Shown here: positions 15,090 to 24,786 of the stretch, piece by piece | How the letters are laid out: each line of letters starts with the position of its first letter | How positions within the stretch are numbered: the stretch's first letter is position 1 | Origin: Lachnospiraceae bacterium | Lineage (GTDB): Bacteria; Bacillota; Clostridia; Lachnospirales; Lachnospiraceae | DNA: 40,098 nt | Assembly: GCA_029067205.1 (NCBI GenBank) | Contig: JAIEEY010000077.1 | Span: 16,053 to 56,150, forward strand | Direction: 5' to 3' | The notes under the pieces: generated by a model | Database searches by the model: none | What the model saw: the letters and a program-made list of their open reading frames with translations, nothing else | Told to the model about the DNA's origin: nothing | Program-made: the position numbers and the translations under genes

Positions 15090-17252
15090 CTAATAGGCTG
15101 CACTCCCAATCGACCAACTGTCAAGGTCTGCGGCATGTCCATCAATTAAAAATTCAATATTATAATTACTATAAATAAACCTATATGTACGCACTCTCTG
15201 ATCATCAATTGGTATTTCCTCAAATGCTCGTCCATAAGAGGCATATTCTAGATCAAACGCTTTCAAAATAGTTGGAATTAACTCTTCCTGTGATACAGGC
15301 GCCTCATTTATGTCCATCTTCTCATGACACTCACCAGGCTTTTTTACCAAAAATAACGGACGAGATGTATCATCTATTTTTCCATCGTACCCTTCTATAT
15401 TAAAAACATGCTTTTGTCCATGGTCTGCTGTTATGATAATCGTAGCATCATTATATTTTCCAAGTGCCTTCATCTGCTCCAAGTATTCATACACAATTTT
15501 CAAACTGCCCTTTCCTTGTGAGTCAGCAGATGAATCACTTCCTGTTGGATCATATCTTAAATTTTCTGTCATATAATAGGGATTATGTGGACCTCTCATA
15601 TGATAAAAACGAAATGCAGTTTTATATGTCTCAGATACACTTAACCCTTTTTCTACAATATCATAATAAAACCAAAGATCATTATCAATACTCCATATAT
15701 CATTATTATATGTCATCTCTTTAATATCAGATGTATAATATCCATACAAAGACTTCAACAAAAATGGAGCAATTTTATACATTGAACTCTTCATCATGGT
15801 GCAATATGTTTTAACAAAATTGTATTTTCTAATGATAGAATCAGAATAATTATCCAACCTCTGATACAATTCTTTTGACATCAGATTCAAATCTGTAAAA
15901 ACTCTAACATCCGTTCCTCGTTCTGCAATCTTTTCCAAAACGTTACTATTCTCATATGCATATTGAAAGTAATTATCTACATCTGTATTCCACTCTACTC
16001 CAGTTAACATGTATGGTATTCCCAAATCCGTAAATGCAAATTGTGAAGTCCCGTTTCTATAAAAAGTAAAATCCATTAGAGGTTCTAAAATACTACTATC
16101 ATCCTGATAGATTTCCTCAAACCAACTGCTGTCAAAATTGTCCAACACAAACACAAGCACATTGTTTTCCTGTGCCAGTTCAAGTGAACCTTTATTTGTA
16201 ATCGCAGCATATTGATTTTGATTTTTTATATCTGACGTGAGAAGAAGCCAGCCTAATGTCACTAGCTGAATCAGCGATATATACACACATAACATTTGAC
16301 ATATTTTCCTGATGGCCTTCTTGCGGTATCCCCCGATTACAGAGATCAACAAAATTACAATCCATATACAGATATTGACAAAAAGCTTATGTACGGGCCA
16401 AATCTGTTCTTCCCCGTTCATGGTGTTTAATGTACCATTCAGAAACATACTTTGCAGATATCCTGCACAACTTATGCCAGCGAACAACAGATACATAACC
16501 CGAAAAAGCTTTTTTGGCAGAAACAATAAAAATACAACCATCAACAAAAGTATCTCTGCTACACTGCCAATCAGCATAATCAGAAAAAAAGCAGCATAAT
16601 TTCCCACAAACTCTTCTATATTGTGTATATACAGCTCATTCGGGAAATATACCCCTGTCATCACTACCCATGCACTTACAAATGGTAGTGCCTCTATAAA
16701 CCTGGATTTGAACTCTTCTCTGCCAATATACTCAATCGGATGATGATAGACAAGGTTTTTGCGAATATATTTACTTGTTCGAATAGGGCGGTTATCATTA
16801 TAAAATGAAATGAATCCTCCAACCAACATACAAAATACATACAAAATACAGTAATTTTTGTTATTGATCCGCCCAAACAAGAGCAATTCAATTACTATTA
16901 CCGCTACATAGATAAAATCAAATATATGCACAAGATGATAACCATACGATGAAAACAGCCGTTTCATCAGTAATGGAACCACAATAGATATCGCGATAAA
17001 AACAATCCCATAGTGCAAATAGGTTCTACCCACCACATCCCAGAAACTTTCAGTCAATGTGATTTCTGCCTCATCCAGATATGACTTTATTGCCGACACG
17101 GTAAAATAAATTCCCGCAAAGAAGAATAAAACAGATTTGAGGCTGTAGAGTTTCATACTGTCCTCTATACAATCCCGATTAAGCACTGTCCATATACCAC
17201 CTGCAATGATTCCAAAAAGCAGTATATACAATATCATTCCTACACTCTGCAT
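15090..17252 (-). CDS. Membrane sulfatase-fold transferase A (LTA-synthase/phosphoethanolamine-transferase-like)
   Basis: This 720-residue protein has about ten hydrophobic segments in residues 1-350, then a large extracytoplasmic alkaline-phosphatase/sulfatase-fold domain. Metal-site motifs include LVFVLDNFD, a likely nucleophile threonine in AFTDLGIPYMLTG, HMRGPHNPYY and IIITADHG. Relatives such as LtaS and EptA move glycerol-phosphate or phosphoethanolamine from lipid donors to surface acceptors. No sulfatase Cys/Ser-x-Pro-x-Arg modification motif is seen, so transferase is more likely than sulfatase. It is the last gene of the phosphonate block, visibly AT-rich, and preceded by an AGAGG site. 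I infer that it places AEP or another phospho-group on a surface glycan or teichoic acid; the substrate is unproven. Confidence 0.78.
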   Translation of the reverse strand: MQSVGMILYILLFGIIAGGIWTVLNRDCIEDSMKLYSLKSVLFFFAGIYFTVSAIKSYLDEAEITLTESFWDVVGRTYLHYGIVFIAISIVVPLLMKRLFSSYGYHLVHIFDFIYVAVIVIELLLFGRINNKNYCILYVFCMLVGGFISFYNDNRPIRTSKYIRKNLVYHHPIEYIGREEFKSRFIEALPFVSAWVVMTGVYFPNELYIHNIEEFVGNYAAFFLIMLIGSVAEILLLMVVFLLFLPKKLFRVMYLLFAGISCAGYLQSMFLNGTLNTMNGEEQIWPVHKLFVNICIWIVILLISVIGGYRKKAIRKICQMLCVYISLIQLVTLGWLLLTSDIKNQNQYAAITNKGSLELAQENNVLVFVLDNFDSSWFEEIYQDDSSILEPLMDFTFYRNGTSQFAFTDLGIPYMLTGVEWNTDVDNYFQYAYENSNVLEKIAERGTDVRVFTDLNLMSKELYQRLDNYSDSIIRKYNFVKTYCTMMKSSMYKIAPFLLKSLYGYYTSDIKEMTYNNDIWSIDNDLWFYYDIVEKGLSVSETYKTAFRFYHMRGPHNPYYMTENLRYDPTGSDSSADSQGKGSLKIVYEYLEQMKALGKYNDATIIITADHGQKHVFNIEGYDGKIDDTSRPLFLVKKPGECHEKMDINEAPVSQEELIPTILKAFDLEYASYGRAFEEIPIDDQRVRTYRFIYSNYNIEFLIDGHAADLDSWSIGSAAY

Positions 17253-17282
17253 TCATAATCCTCTTTTCTCATCCATCAATAT

Positions 17283-18416
17283 TTACTTCCCACCGTGATA
17301 TCCACTCATAAAATGAATCCTGTTCTCCCTTGCACTCTCTTTTGGTCTGCCAAGATCCGCGCGGGAATCCAGTGATGTCATCACTTCGATCATGGAAAGT
17401 TCTTTTCTGTCTTTGGCAGCAAGAAGCGCCGCCTCCAATTCAGATCCTGTTTGCACCAGATATGTGCCTGAATATCCACATGCTTTTGCAATCTGAGAAT
17501 ATGTCTGACCACTAAAGCCTGTCGGCATTGCCCCAACAGATTCATGTGCTGCATTGTTAATCACTATATGCAGAAGATTCTTTGGTGATTGTTTTGCAAG
17601 AAACGCCAATGCCCCCATATGCATCATCACCGCGCCATCGCCGTCGATACATACAATACATCTGTTTTCATCAGCCTGCGCCATGCCATATGCAATCATC
17701 GATGCATGTCCCATTCCTCCCACAGTCATAAAAAGCCTGTCATGATTTCCGTATAGTATGTCACTCTGTTCATACAGTTCTCTTGATATTTTCCCTGTTG
17801 TGGAAACGATATACGAATCATTATATACTTTTTCGAGAATTATCTTCAACGCCTGTTCGCGGACAAATTCATAGCCATTTTCCCATGAAAATGTATATTC
17901 TTTCTCAAATGCCCCCTTTTTAACAACAATCGCATACTGCCTGTTGTCCTCCATTTGTCTGTGTGCCTGAACCAGAATCTCCTTAAGCCGTGATTCTGAA
18001 GTAGTATCGTCAATCACAGAATACGGCACATCCATGACCTCCAAAAGCTCACAGGTCACTTTTCCCTGATAAACATGCTGCGGTTCATCTTTTATCCCTG
18101 GTTCGCCACGCCATCCAACAACAAACAGCACAGGGATTCCATACACCTCCTGATTGGCAATTGACGCCAGCGGATTGATGATATTCCCGAGACCGGAATT
18201 TTGCAGATACACCAGACAGGGGCGTTTTTCTGCCAGATATACGCCTGTTGCAAGTCCAACCGCTGCGCCTTCATTTGCAGTCACATAATGCTGAAATTCC
18301 TTTCCCTCATCAAGGCAGACTGCATCACAAAACTGTTTTAAAGTAGAGTCTGGGACACCTGCAATTGTGTGAATTCCTATATTCTTGATTTCCTCCAAAA
18401 AAACGCTTGCTTTCAT
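17283..18416 (-). CDS. aepY: Phosphonopyruvate decarboxylase
   Basis: This thiamine-diphosphate enzyme converts phosphonopyruvate to phosphonoacetaldehyde, the step that makes PEP mutase flux irreversible. The 377-residue length is typical. The activating glutamate is in YVTANEG (Glu49), and the ThDP motif runs from GDG (residues 259-261) to NN (287-288), with NNAAHESVGAMPTG after it as in Fom2/AepY proteins. Sulfopyruvate decarboxylase is the nearest alternative, but the PEP mutase gene in the same block decides for phosphonopyruvate. It sits between the two sulfatase-fold genes and has an AGGGGATT site. Confidence 0.93.
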   Translation of the reverse strand: MKASVFLEEIKNIGIHTIAGVPDSTLKQFCDAVCLDEGKEFQHYVTANEGAAVGLATGVYLAEKRPCLVYLQNSGLGNIINPLASIANQEVYGIPVLFVVGWRGEPGIKDEPQHVYQGKVTCELLEVMDVPYSVIDDTTSESRLKEILVQAHRQMEDNRQYAIVVKKGAFEKEYTFSWENGYEFVREQALKIILEKVYNDSYIVSTTGKISRELYEQSDILYGNHDRLFMTVGGMGHASMIAYGMAQADENRCIVCIDGDGAVMMHMGALAFLAKQSPKNLLHIVINNAAHESVGAMPTGFSGQTYSQIAKACGYSGTYLVQTGSELEAALLAAKDRKELSMIEVMTSLDSRADLGRPKESARENRIHFMSGYHGGK

Positions 18417-18452
18417 TTCTAATCCCCTTTTCTGTTCTTTCCATTGATTATT

Positions 18453-20627
18453 TCATCGAAAATCATTGTATTCATCAGTCGCAATCCAATTGCTAAAATC
18501 CAGTGAACTTCCTTTGATTTTGTATGTTCTTACTGCTGTCTGCACCATATTCTCGACAACATGAAAATAATGAACCCGCTCACGCCCTGGGTTACTCGCA
18601 TCGTCTGAAAGTAAATCAATTCCCCACTCTTTATCAGCAGTTATCCCTATCGCTCCTGCCAGAGTAGGCAGCAAGTCACTTTGTGCCGCGTACGTTTCCG
18701 AATAACACAATGGTTCTTCTGATCTTCCTCTTGGTTTAATATACATAATGACATTTACTTTTTCAGGAAGCACATTTCCATTTTCAAAATTATCACCATG
18801 ATCAGCTGTAATAATAACTGTCGCATTTTCATATAAACCAAGTCTTTTTAATTCATCCAAATAATTGTACACAATCTGCATACTACCCATATACTGTTCC
18901 ATATTCAAATCTTTTGACTCTCCAACACGATTGCCATCTCTGTCAAGAGAATATGGAGGATGTGCTCCAAACATATGAATAAACCGAAACGCCTTGCGAT
19001 CATCATTGATTGTAAGACCTGACTCTTCCAACTGCAATTTTATTTTTGCATCATCCATTTCATATTGTTCTTGTGTCCATATTTTATTAGATATCACAAG
19101 ATCATTAATCGTATCCTCCGTATAGCTGAAATAATCTTTTACGATATATGGCATTATCCTATAACAATTCATTGTATGAATACTTCTAATACATCCCATT
19201 AGAGATAGTTCCTTTTTCATAAGCTCTCCCTGTTCAATGTAATTATCCGTCTGCTGTTTTACACTGTCTCCAATATAGGAAACATGATCTTCATAAAAAT
19301 ACATATGAAAATCTTTTTCGGCTAAATCTTTCCAAAAAGAACAATCGTCAAACGCCCAGTTGATATAATTTTCTCCTGAGGGTACATTAAAAAAGGTATG
19401 ATTTGTCAACATGTATGTTATCGCTGGATACGTTCTTGAAAACTGGGCAACAGTATCTGGAAAACTCACAAATCCTTTCAATGGATCCAAAAAATCAGGC
19501 TCTTCCTCCAGAACCTCCTGCATATACTTCCCATCATATTTATCTAAAACAAATACAATTACGTTCTCTTCTGCTGCAACTTCATACAATCCATTTGTAG
19601 AAAAATACTCTGACTCCTTTCTTGTTTCAAAATGACCACTATTTTTTATAAGTAAAGAAAAAACTCCTGTTAACTGCATAACCACTATTGCGGCACAGCA
19701 AAATTTTAAAATGCCTTTCCAGTTCTCCTTACAGCAATACCTAAGAACAAATATTCCCACAAATATGATTCCCCATATAATTACATTCAATATTTTAATT
19801 CCAACAGTCCACTCCCTATTTACTCCATCCATCAAAAAAAGTTGCCTGTTTAGGAATAGCGCCTGTAAATATGCCGCTAATGTAAAAGAAAATATTCCAA
19901 GAATAGTCATTTCCCATATCTTACCTGACAAATTATTCAAAATAACCATTATTACAAAAAATACTATTGTCAAAAATATTATAAGGCATAGCAAAATATC
20001 TTTAAGAGCAAATGAGAATTCCTCTGAATTTGATAAAAATGTCTCAAGATAAGGATATACACAGACAGTTATGATAAAAGCTAAAGTAATTGTAACCGAT
20101 AACTTATCCTTGTGCCTTTTACTATCGTCAAGAACTATTTTCATAGTCAGATGGGATATCACTGCAATCTCTATCCAAACAATCAATCCAATCACTGATA
20201 TCACTTCTGGAATCAGACAATGATAGAAAGCACTATTGATATTTCTATATTTAAGATATTGATATATAAAGGCACCTGTCATAGCTATGACGATGCATAT
20301 TAGAACAACCAAAATATTGTTTCCTTTTTTAGTGCGATCGGTATACATATATGACTTAGGCAGAAGGGACACACCTGCTATTCCCATCAAAATGTCAATC
20401 ATAAGTAAACGTAAATCCTGAGTATATGAGAAAAACTCCCCTGTTCGCAAGAAAATTAATCTTCCAACACCCATAAAACAGTATCCACTAAATATGTAAA
20501 TTGCAGCAAAAACCGCTTTATCCCCAAATGACTTTAATTCTAATGCCTTTCCTTTCAGTCTCATGGCAGTCATACCAAACACTACTGCTAAAAGCATCAT
20601 TTCTATTACGGTGACTTTTTCTGACAT
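18453..20627 (-). CDS. Membrane sulfatase-fold transferase B, paralogue of A
   Basis: This 724-residue protein has the same layout as the protein encoded at 15090: many membrane helices in residues 1-340, then a sulfatase-fold domain. Shared motifs are VIVFVLDKYD, a probable nucleophile in SRTYPAITYMLTN, FIHMFGAHPPYS and VIITADHGDN. The two are clearly paralogous but much diverged, which suggests two different acceptors, donors or positions. An AAGGAG site precedes the start. The gene is AT-rich compared with ffh or smc, consistent with horizontal gain. Sulfate-ester hydrolysis is unlikely, as no formylglycine motif is seen. A role in adding AEP or phosphoglycerol to a surface polymer is inference from context. 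Confidence 0.78.
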   Translation of the reverse strand: MSEKVTVIEMMLLAVVFGMTAMRLKGKALELKSFGDKAVFAAIYIFSGYCFMGVGRLIFLRTGEFFSYTQDLRLLMIDILMGIAGVSLLPKSYMYTDRTKKGNNILVVLICIVIAMTGAFIYQYLKYRNINSAFYHCLIPEVISVIGLIVWIEIAVISHLTMKIVLDDSKRHKDKLSVTITLAFIITVCVYPYLETFLSNSEEFSFALKDILLCLIIFLTIVFFVIMVILNNLSGKIWEMTILGIFSFTLAAYLQALFLNRQLFLMDGVNREWTVGIKILNVIIWGIIFVGIFVLRYCCKENWKGILKFCCAAIVVMQLTGVFSLLIKNSGHFETRKESEYFSTNGLYEVAAEENVIVFVLDKYDGKYMQEVLEEEPDFLDPLKGFVSFPDTVAQFSRTYPAITYMLTNHTFFNVPSGENYINWAFDDCSFWKDLAEKDFHMYFYEDHVSYIGDSVKQQTDNYIEQGELMKKELSLMGCIRSIHTMNCYRIMPYIVKDYFSYTEDTINDLVISNKIWTQEQYEMDDAKIKLQLEESGLTINDDRKAFRFIHMFGAHPPYSLDRDGNRVGESKDLNMEQYMGSMQIVYNYLDELKRLGLYENATVIITADHGDNFENGNVLPEKVNVIMYIKPRGRSEEPLCYSETYAAQSDLLPTLAGAIGITADKEWGIDLLSDDASNPGRERVHYFHVVENMVQTAVRTYKIKGSSLDFSNWIATDEYNDFR

Positions 20628-20654
20628 TCTCTTTTGCTCCTTTATGTTTTTGTT

Positions 20655-21365
20655 TTATAAAACATTTGCGTCCAGTGCAATCAATTCATCCACCGTATCA
20701 ATCTCCACAATCTGCCCTTCTTCCACTGGAAAGACTTTCAAGCGAAGCCTGTCAAGATTCTGATCAACAACTTCATCCCAGAACAGGTCTGCACTCGCTT
20801 CTTGATCATACGCTTGTACGATCGCATCGACAAGGATTTTTGCATCTTCTTTTTTAAAAAAAGAAATTCCGACCATGTTGTAGGTATCTGTTCCGCCCTT
20901 TCCCACTCTGGAGATCAAACCATCCTGCTGTTCAAATACCCAGTCATCCGAATATCCCCTGACCATCTTTCCATAATAACCAGAACAATCGAGGTTTTTG
21001 CCAAAAACAGATAAATCTGACACAAGTAAATCAGCCTCGCAGATAAAACAGTCTGCCATTCCCAGTACATCTCTTGCAGCATAAATAGAGGAAATGTTAT
21101 TTTTTACAGAATAATCTGGATTTACCAGCAAATGGATTTCCTGGTATTTCTCACACAAATAAGAAAATTGTTCTTTCAGATATCCTACAACAACATATAT
21201 TTCTGATATATCCCTGCTTTTTAAACCTTCTATGACCGTTTCAATCAAAGGCTTTCCAAACACTTTTACAAGCGGTTTTGGCATATTTAAAGTCAATGGA
21301 CGCATCCGAGTACCGAGTCCTGCCGCCATGATAATCCCGATTTCTTTTTCCATATATCTTACCAT
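20655..21365 (-). CDS. LicC/PntC-like CTP:(choline/aminoethylphosphonate) cytidylyltransferase
   Basis: This 236-residue single-domain nucleotidyltransferase starts with the pyrophosphorylase signature GIIMAAGLGTRMRPLT and PKPLVKVFGKPL. The KNNISSIYAARD segment and the CEADLL metal-site motif resemble LicC (phosphocholine) and PntC (2-aminoethylphosphonate) cytidylyltransferases more than sugar-phosphate enzymes. In a block making AEP, activation to CMP-AEP is the obvious reading, though a hexose-phosphate substrate is not excluded. Met5 (21353) is an alternative start. The 163-bp gap upstream (21366-21528) holds only a weak 7-bp inverted repeat and no clear promoter. Confidence 0.82.
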   Translation of the reverse strand: MVRYMEKEIGIIMAAGLGTRMRPLTLNMPKPLVKVFGKPLIETVIEGLKSRDISEIYVVVGYLKEQFSYLCEKYQEIHLLVNPDYSVKNNISSIYAARDVLGMADCFICEADLLVSDLSVFGKNLDCSGYYGKMVRGYSDDWVFEQQDGLISRVGKGGTDTYNMVGISFFKKEDAKILVDAIVQAYDQEASADLFWDEVVDQNLDRLRLKVFPVEEGQIVEIDTVDELIALDANVL

Positions 21366-21528
21366 TCTCTCTAGACAGCGTTATTTTGTACCATTCAGTA
21401 CTTTTCTGGCTACAAGCATCAAGCTATGTAAAAGTATTTTTTGTTTGGCTTGATACATTTCACAGTTTACATATTTCAACAATCAGCGCAATATATACGC
21501 AAACCTATACTAAATCGTTACTTTATTA

Positions 21529-22824
21529 TTACATATCATCTATCAAAGTGATAATCTCCTGAAACGGCATCAGTTTCGAGTCAACCTCCAATGCCCTGTG
21601 GTTTTTCAAGATTTCAACTGCCGTACTCTGCATTGCCGGAAATGCACTTCTCGTCAACTGGTTTGCATAAATTACAATATTGACACCATGCTGTGCAAGC
21701 TCCGCCTCCGTAACACTGTTAAAAGAAGTTGGTACGACAACAATAGGAGTGTCCCTATTTTCACTTCGAAATCTGTCACAGAACTCAAAAATCTCATCTG
21801 GCGATTTCTTTCTGGAGTGAATCATAATTGCATCTGCTCCGCTCTCCACATATGCAAAGGCACGCCTCAAAGCATCCTCCTGCCCTTTTTCCAATATAAG
21901 GCTCTCAATTCGTGCAATGATCATGAACTCCTCTGTCCGCTGCGCATTTTTTCCAGCACGAATCTTTTCGCAGAAGTTTTCAATGGAATCCTGTGTCTGC
22001 TCTACCTCCGTTCCGAATAGGGAATTTTTCTTTAATCCTGTCTTGTCCTCAATGATGACCGCAGACACACCCATACGCTCCAACGTGCGCACATTGTATA
22101 CAAAATGTTCCACAAGACCGCCTGTATCACCATCGAGGATAATCGGTTTTGTCGTCACCTCCATCACATCGTCAATCGTGCGCATTCTCGATGACATGTC
22201 GACGAGCTCGATATCTGGCTTTCCCTTTGCGGTAGAATCACACAAACTTGACAGCCACATCGCATCAAATTGGTCAAGTTCTCCATTGTGCTCAACGATT
22301 GTCTTCTCCGCAATCAATCCTGTAAGTCCACTGTGAACCTCTATCGTTTTCACAACAGGACATAACTTGATCAGCTGACGAAGACGTCTCCTCCTATACT
22401 CTGGCATGGCAAGCTTTTCCTTAATGTTGTCATCGATTTTTTTCACATTCTCATTATAAGTATAACCAGTCTCAATCAGCTCTCCGCCATACTTCTTTAA
22501 ATTGGCAATAACATTTTGCCGAATCGCGCGCTCAGGACCTTCACACCAGTTATCCCCATGAATCACATAGTCCGGCCTAACTTCTGCGAAAATCGAATCA
22601 TACATAATTTCATCTTGAATCACCACGGAACCTGCAAGTCCAGTGTCCAGCACAATCTGCTTTCGCTCCTCTATCGTGATCGTTGGAAACCTGTTGAACT
22701 TGATCATAGCGGCATCACTTAAAATTCCAACGATTACCTCACCATATTTATTTGCTTCACGGAGAATATTCAAATGTCCTTCATGAATCACATCTGTACA
22801 GAAACAGGTATATACCTTTTTCAT
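21529..22824 (-). CDS. pepM: Cytidylyltransferase-phosphoenolpyruvate mutase fusion
   Basis: PEP mutase rearranges phosphoenolpyruvate to phosphonopyruvate and makes the C-P bond that starts nearly all phosphonate pathways. Residues about 140-431 are the mutase: DGDTGG at 221-226 and the diagnostic EDKTGLKKNS at 249-258, matching the EDKx5NS motif that separates mutases from isocitrate-lyase relatives. Residues 1-130 are a TagD-like cytidylyltransferase domain with VIHEGH (HxGH, 14-17) and IEERK, followed by GDNWCEGPERAI. Such fusions are known in some phosphonate clusters. With the separate LicC-like gene, the block has two nucleotidyltransferases. The aminotransferase gene precedes it by 85 bp. 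Confidence 0.94.
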   Translation of the reverse strand: MKKVYTCFCTDVIHEGHLNILREANKYGEVIVGILSDAAMIKFNRFPTITIEERKQIVLDTGLAGSVVIQDEIMYDSIFAEVRPDYVIHGDNWCEGPERAIRQNVIANLKKYGGELIETGYTYNENVKKIDDNIKEKLAMPEYRRRRLRQLIKLCPVVKTIEVHSGLTGLIAEKTIVEHNGELDQFDAMWLSSLCDSTAKGKPDIELVDMSSRMRTIDDVMEVTTKPIILDGDTGGLVEHFVYNVRTLERMGVSAVIIEDKTGLKKNSLFGTEVEQTQDSIENFCEKIRAGKNAQRTEEFMIIARIESLILEKGQEDALRRAFAYVESGADAIMIHSRKKSPDEIFEFCDRFRSENRDTPIVVVPTSFNSVTEAELAQHGVNIVIYANQLTRSAFPAMQSTAVEILKNHRALEVDSKLMPFQEIITLIDDM

Positions 22825-22909
22825 GTGCTACACCAAACCTTTCCATAATGAATCTGTAACTATTCGGTTTCCTTGTAGTATTAAGGAACTGTTATGACCT
22901 GCATATATA

Positions 22910-24052
22910 CTATTTGTTATATTGAACAGGTATTTGAACATTGAACGTCCTGAGTGCCTCCTCCAAAACAACAAAAAATTCCTCGATATCCTCTGCGGTG
23001 ATCGCTCCCAGCGCACAGAGCCGGAATGTGTTCTGTGTTGACACTTTTCCTGGATAGATTGTAAAACCGCGCTCATAACAATAGTCATGCACTTTCTCAA
23101 AATCCCAGTTTGCATCGTCAGGATACTTCACAGATACGACTAACCCCGCCTGCAGTTCCCTCTTGATGATATCCTGAAATCCCAAACGCTCAAGTCCTGT
23201 ATGAATCGCCTCAAAAACACTCCGATGCCGCCCCCATTTTGCCTCCTCACCCTCTGCGAAATACTCATCAATTGCCTGTCTTGCAGCATAGATTGTCTGA
23301 ACCGGAGGCGTAAAGTGCATCTCTCCTGTCGTCTCAAAAAAATGGTACTGCAGGTACAAATTACAGTAATATGACCGCTTCGGATAGTCTGCTGATTTTC
23401 TGATTATCTCTGTATTTCCAACGATAAAAGAGAGTCCTGTCATTGCCATAAGCCCCTTCTGTGCAGATGCCATACAGAAATCAATATTGTCTTTCTCAAT
23501 ATCAATTGGGCGCATTGCATAAGTGGAAGTAGTATCCACTGTAAACACTGCACCATATTTGTGTACCAGTGCACCTATTTCCCTAATCGGATTTAAGATA
23601 CCTGTCCCAGTTTCATTATGCGTCGTATGAACAAGTGCGATATCTGGATTTTCTTTTAATATCTGCTCTATCTTATTTAGATCAGGCTGCTCATCTACTG
23701 GGAATTTCAAGTCAATAAAGGGTAAGCCATAATACGCACAGATTTCCACCGCCCTGGCACTGTAAGCGCCATTATTGATAACAAGCACCTTTTTCCCTTC
23801 CGGCAGCAGGGAATTCAGGCAGATATCAATGTTGATTGTACCCGAACCACAGAACAAAACAGAGGTGTATTTATCAAAATCACCGTGAACAATACGCACC
23901 AAATCTTCACGCATCTTTTTCATCATAGACGCGAACTCTTTCTCCCTAGGACAAATATCTGGCACAATCTGTGCCATTTTTACAGTATCCGTTGTCGTTG
24001 CGGGACCCGGATTCAATAAAATATTTCTTTTTATATTAGAAACTCTATCCAT
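22910..24052 (-). CDS. phnW: 2-aminoethylphosphonate aminotransferase (PhnW/AepZ-type)
   Basis: A class V, PLP-dependent aminotransferase that would aminate phosphonoacetaldehyde to 2-aminoethylphosphonate (AEP), completing the pathway. From the ATG at 24052 it has 380 residues: LLNPGPATTTDTV at the start, CGSGTINID, HNETGTG, TVDTTSTY, and SAQKG with the PLP lysine at 199. This start is chosen because GGAGG lies about 10 nt upstream; the longer frame up to 24274 would lie inside the methyltransferase gene. It overlaps that gene by 8 nt, implying coupled translation. Catabolic PhnW enzymes run the reverse reaction, but the adjacent PEP mutase and decarboxylase argue for biosynthesis. Confidence 0.9.
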   Translation of the reverse strand: MDRVSNIKRNILLNPGPATTTDTVKMAQIVPDICPREKEFASMMKKMREDLVRIVHGDFDKYTSVLFCGSGTINIDICLNSLLPEGKKVLVINNGAYSARAVEICAYYGLPFIDLKFPVDEQPDLNKIEQILKENPDIALVHTTHNETGTGILNPIREIGALVHKYGAVFTVDTTSTYAMRPIDIEKDNIDFCMASAQKGLMAMTGLSFIVGNTEIIRKSADYPKRSYYCNLYLQYHFFETTGEMHFTPPVQTIYAARQAIDEYFAEGEEAKWGRHRSVFEAIHTGLERLGFQDIIKRELQAGLVVSVKYPDDANWDFEKVHDYCYERGFTIYPGKVSTQNTFRLCALGAITAEDIEEFFVVLEEALRTFNVQIPVQYNK

Positions 24053-24785
24053 TTGACATTTTCCTCCACTCAGAGTTGAATTTATTTTTATACATATAAC
24101 AAGAAAACACAAATTGATTATTCCAATATCCTTCCATATCTTGATCTGAAAATTCAACAAGTAATTGATGTTTTCCAGCAAATTTTTCAAAGAATTGCTT
24201 TGGGTAAAAAAGCTTTGGCAAATTAGCGTATCGCTTGTCATAGTCCTTAATGATCCTTCTTCTATAGGAAACAAATTCGTCTTTTTTTTCTATATTATGT
24301 ATATCTATCAGTCCAATAACATAATTCGCCTTATCTAGCATTTTTTCCAGAACTCGTTCTGCGTACTCCTCATTCTCAAAATAAGAAAAAACACTATTCG
24401 AAAATACCGCATCATATTTTTTCTCTATTGGCAAATCAATTGCTTCAGCACATAAAATATCCTGTGTACTTAACACTTGCTTTGCAAGTTGAACTAAACT
24501 GGAAGAAAAGTCCAGTCCTCCCGAAAATACGTTCTCACTTTCGAATAAGTAGAGATTTGCACCACTGCCACAGCCAACCTCATATACACTCTTTATTGGA
24601 TTGTATTTTTGAAGATTTTTCTTGATTTCTTCATATTGTGCGCAAAATGCCTCAAATGACATTCCCTCTGCAACATCAAACCCATTACTCCTTTTCAGTT
24701 CCAGTAGTATAGCTCTTTTATCACCATTCAAAAGAATTTCACTATCTGCCGTTTTCCCATTCCATATTTTTTTCCAGCTATTCAT
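24045..24785 (-). CDS. Class I SAM-dependent methyltransferase
   Basis: This 246-residue methyltransferase has motif I YEVGCGSGANLYLFE and a typical post-motif I GLDFSSSLVQLAKQ, then CAEAIDLP and DAVFSNSVFSYF. The ATG at 24785 is preceded by AGGAGG and begins 1 nt after the fusion gene's stop; its own 3' end overlaps the aminotransferase start. This tight packing places it in the AEP pathway. Methylation of the AEP nitrogen or of a glycan residue bearing AEP are both plausible, and the sequence does not decide. Confidence 0.85.
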   Translation of the reverse strand: MNSWKKIWNGKTADSEILLNGDKRAILLELKRSNGFDVAEGMSFEAFCAQYEEIKKNLQKYNPIKSVYEVGCGSGANLYLFESENVFSGGLDFSSSLVQLAKQVLSTQDILCAEAIDLPIEKKYDAVFSNSVFSYFENEEYAERVLEKMLDKANYVIGLIDIHNIEKKDEFVSYRRRIIKDYDKRYANLPKLFYPKQFFEKFAGKHQLLVEFSDQDMEGYWNNQFVFSCYMYKNKFNSEWRKMSNG

Positions 24786-24786
24786 C

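Noticed and set aside
21366-21528. 163-bp gap in the phosphonate block examined for a riboswitch or second promoter
   Set aside because: Only a 7-bp ATCAAGC/GCTTGAT inverted repeat and a poor -35/-10 match; nothing strong enough to call.
24053-24274. N-terminal extension of the AEP aminotransferase
   Set aside because: The extra 74 residues lie wholly within the methyltransferase gene in another frame; a GGAGG site and the family's normal start support 24052.
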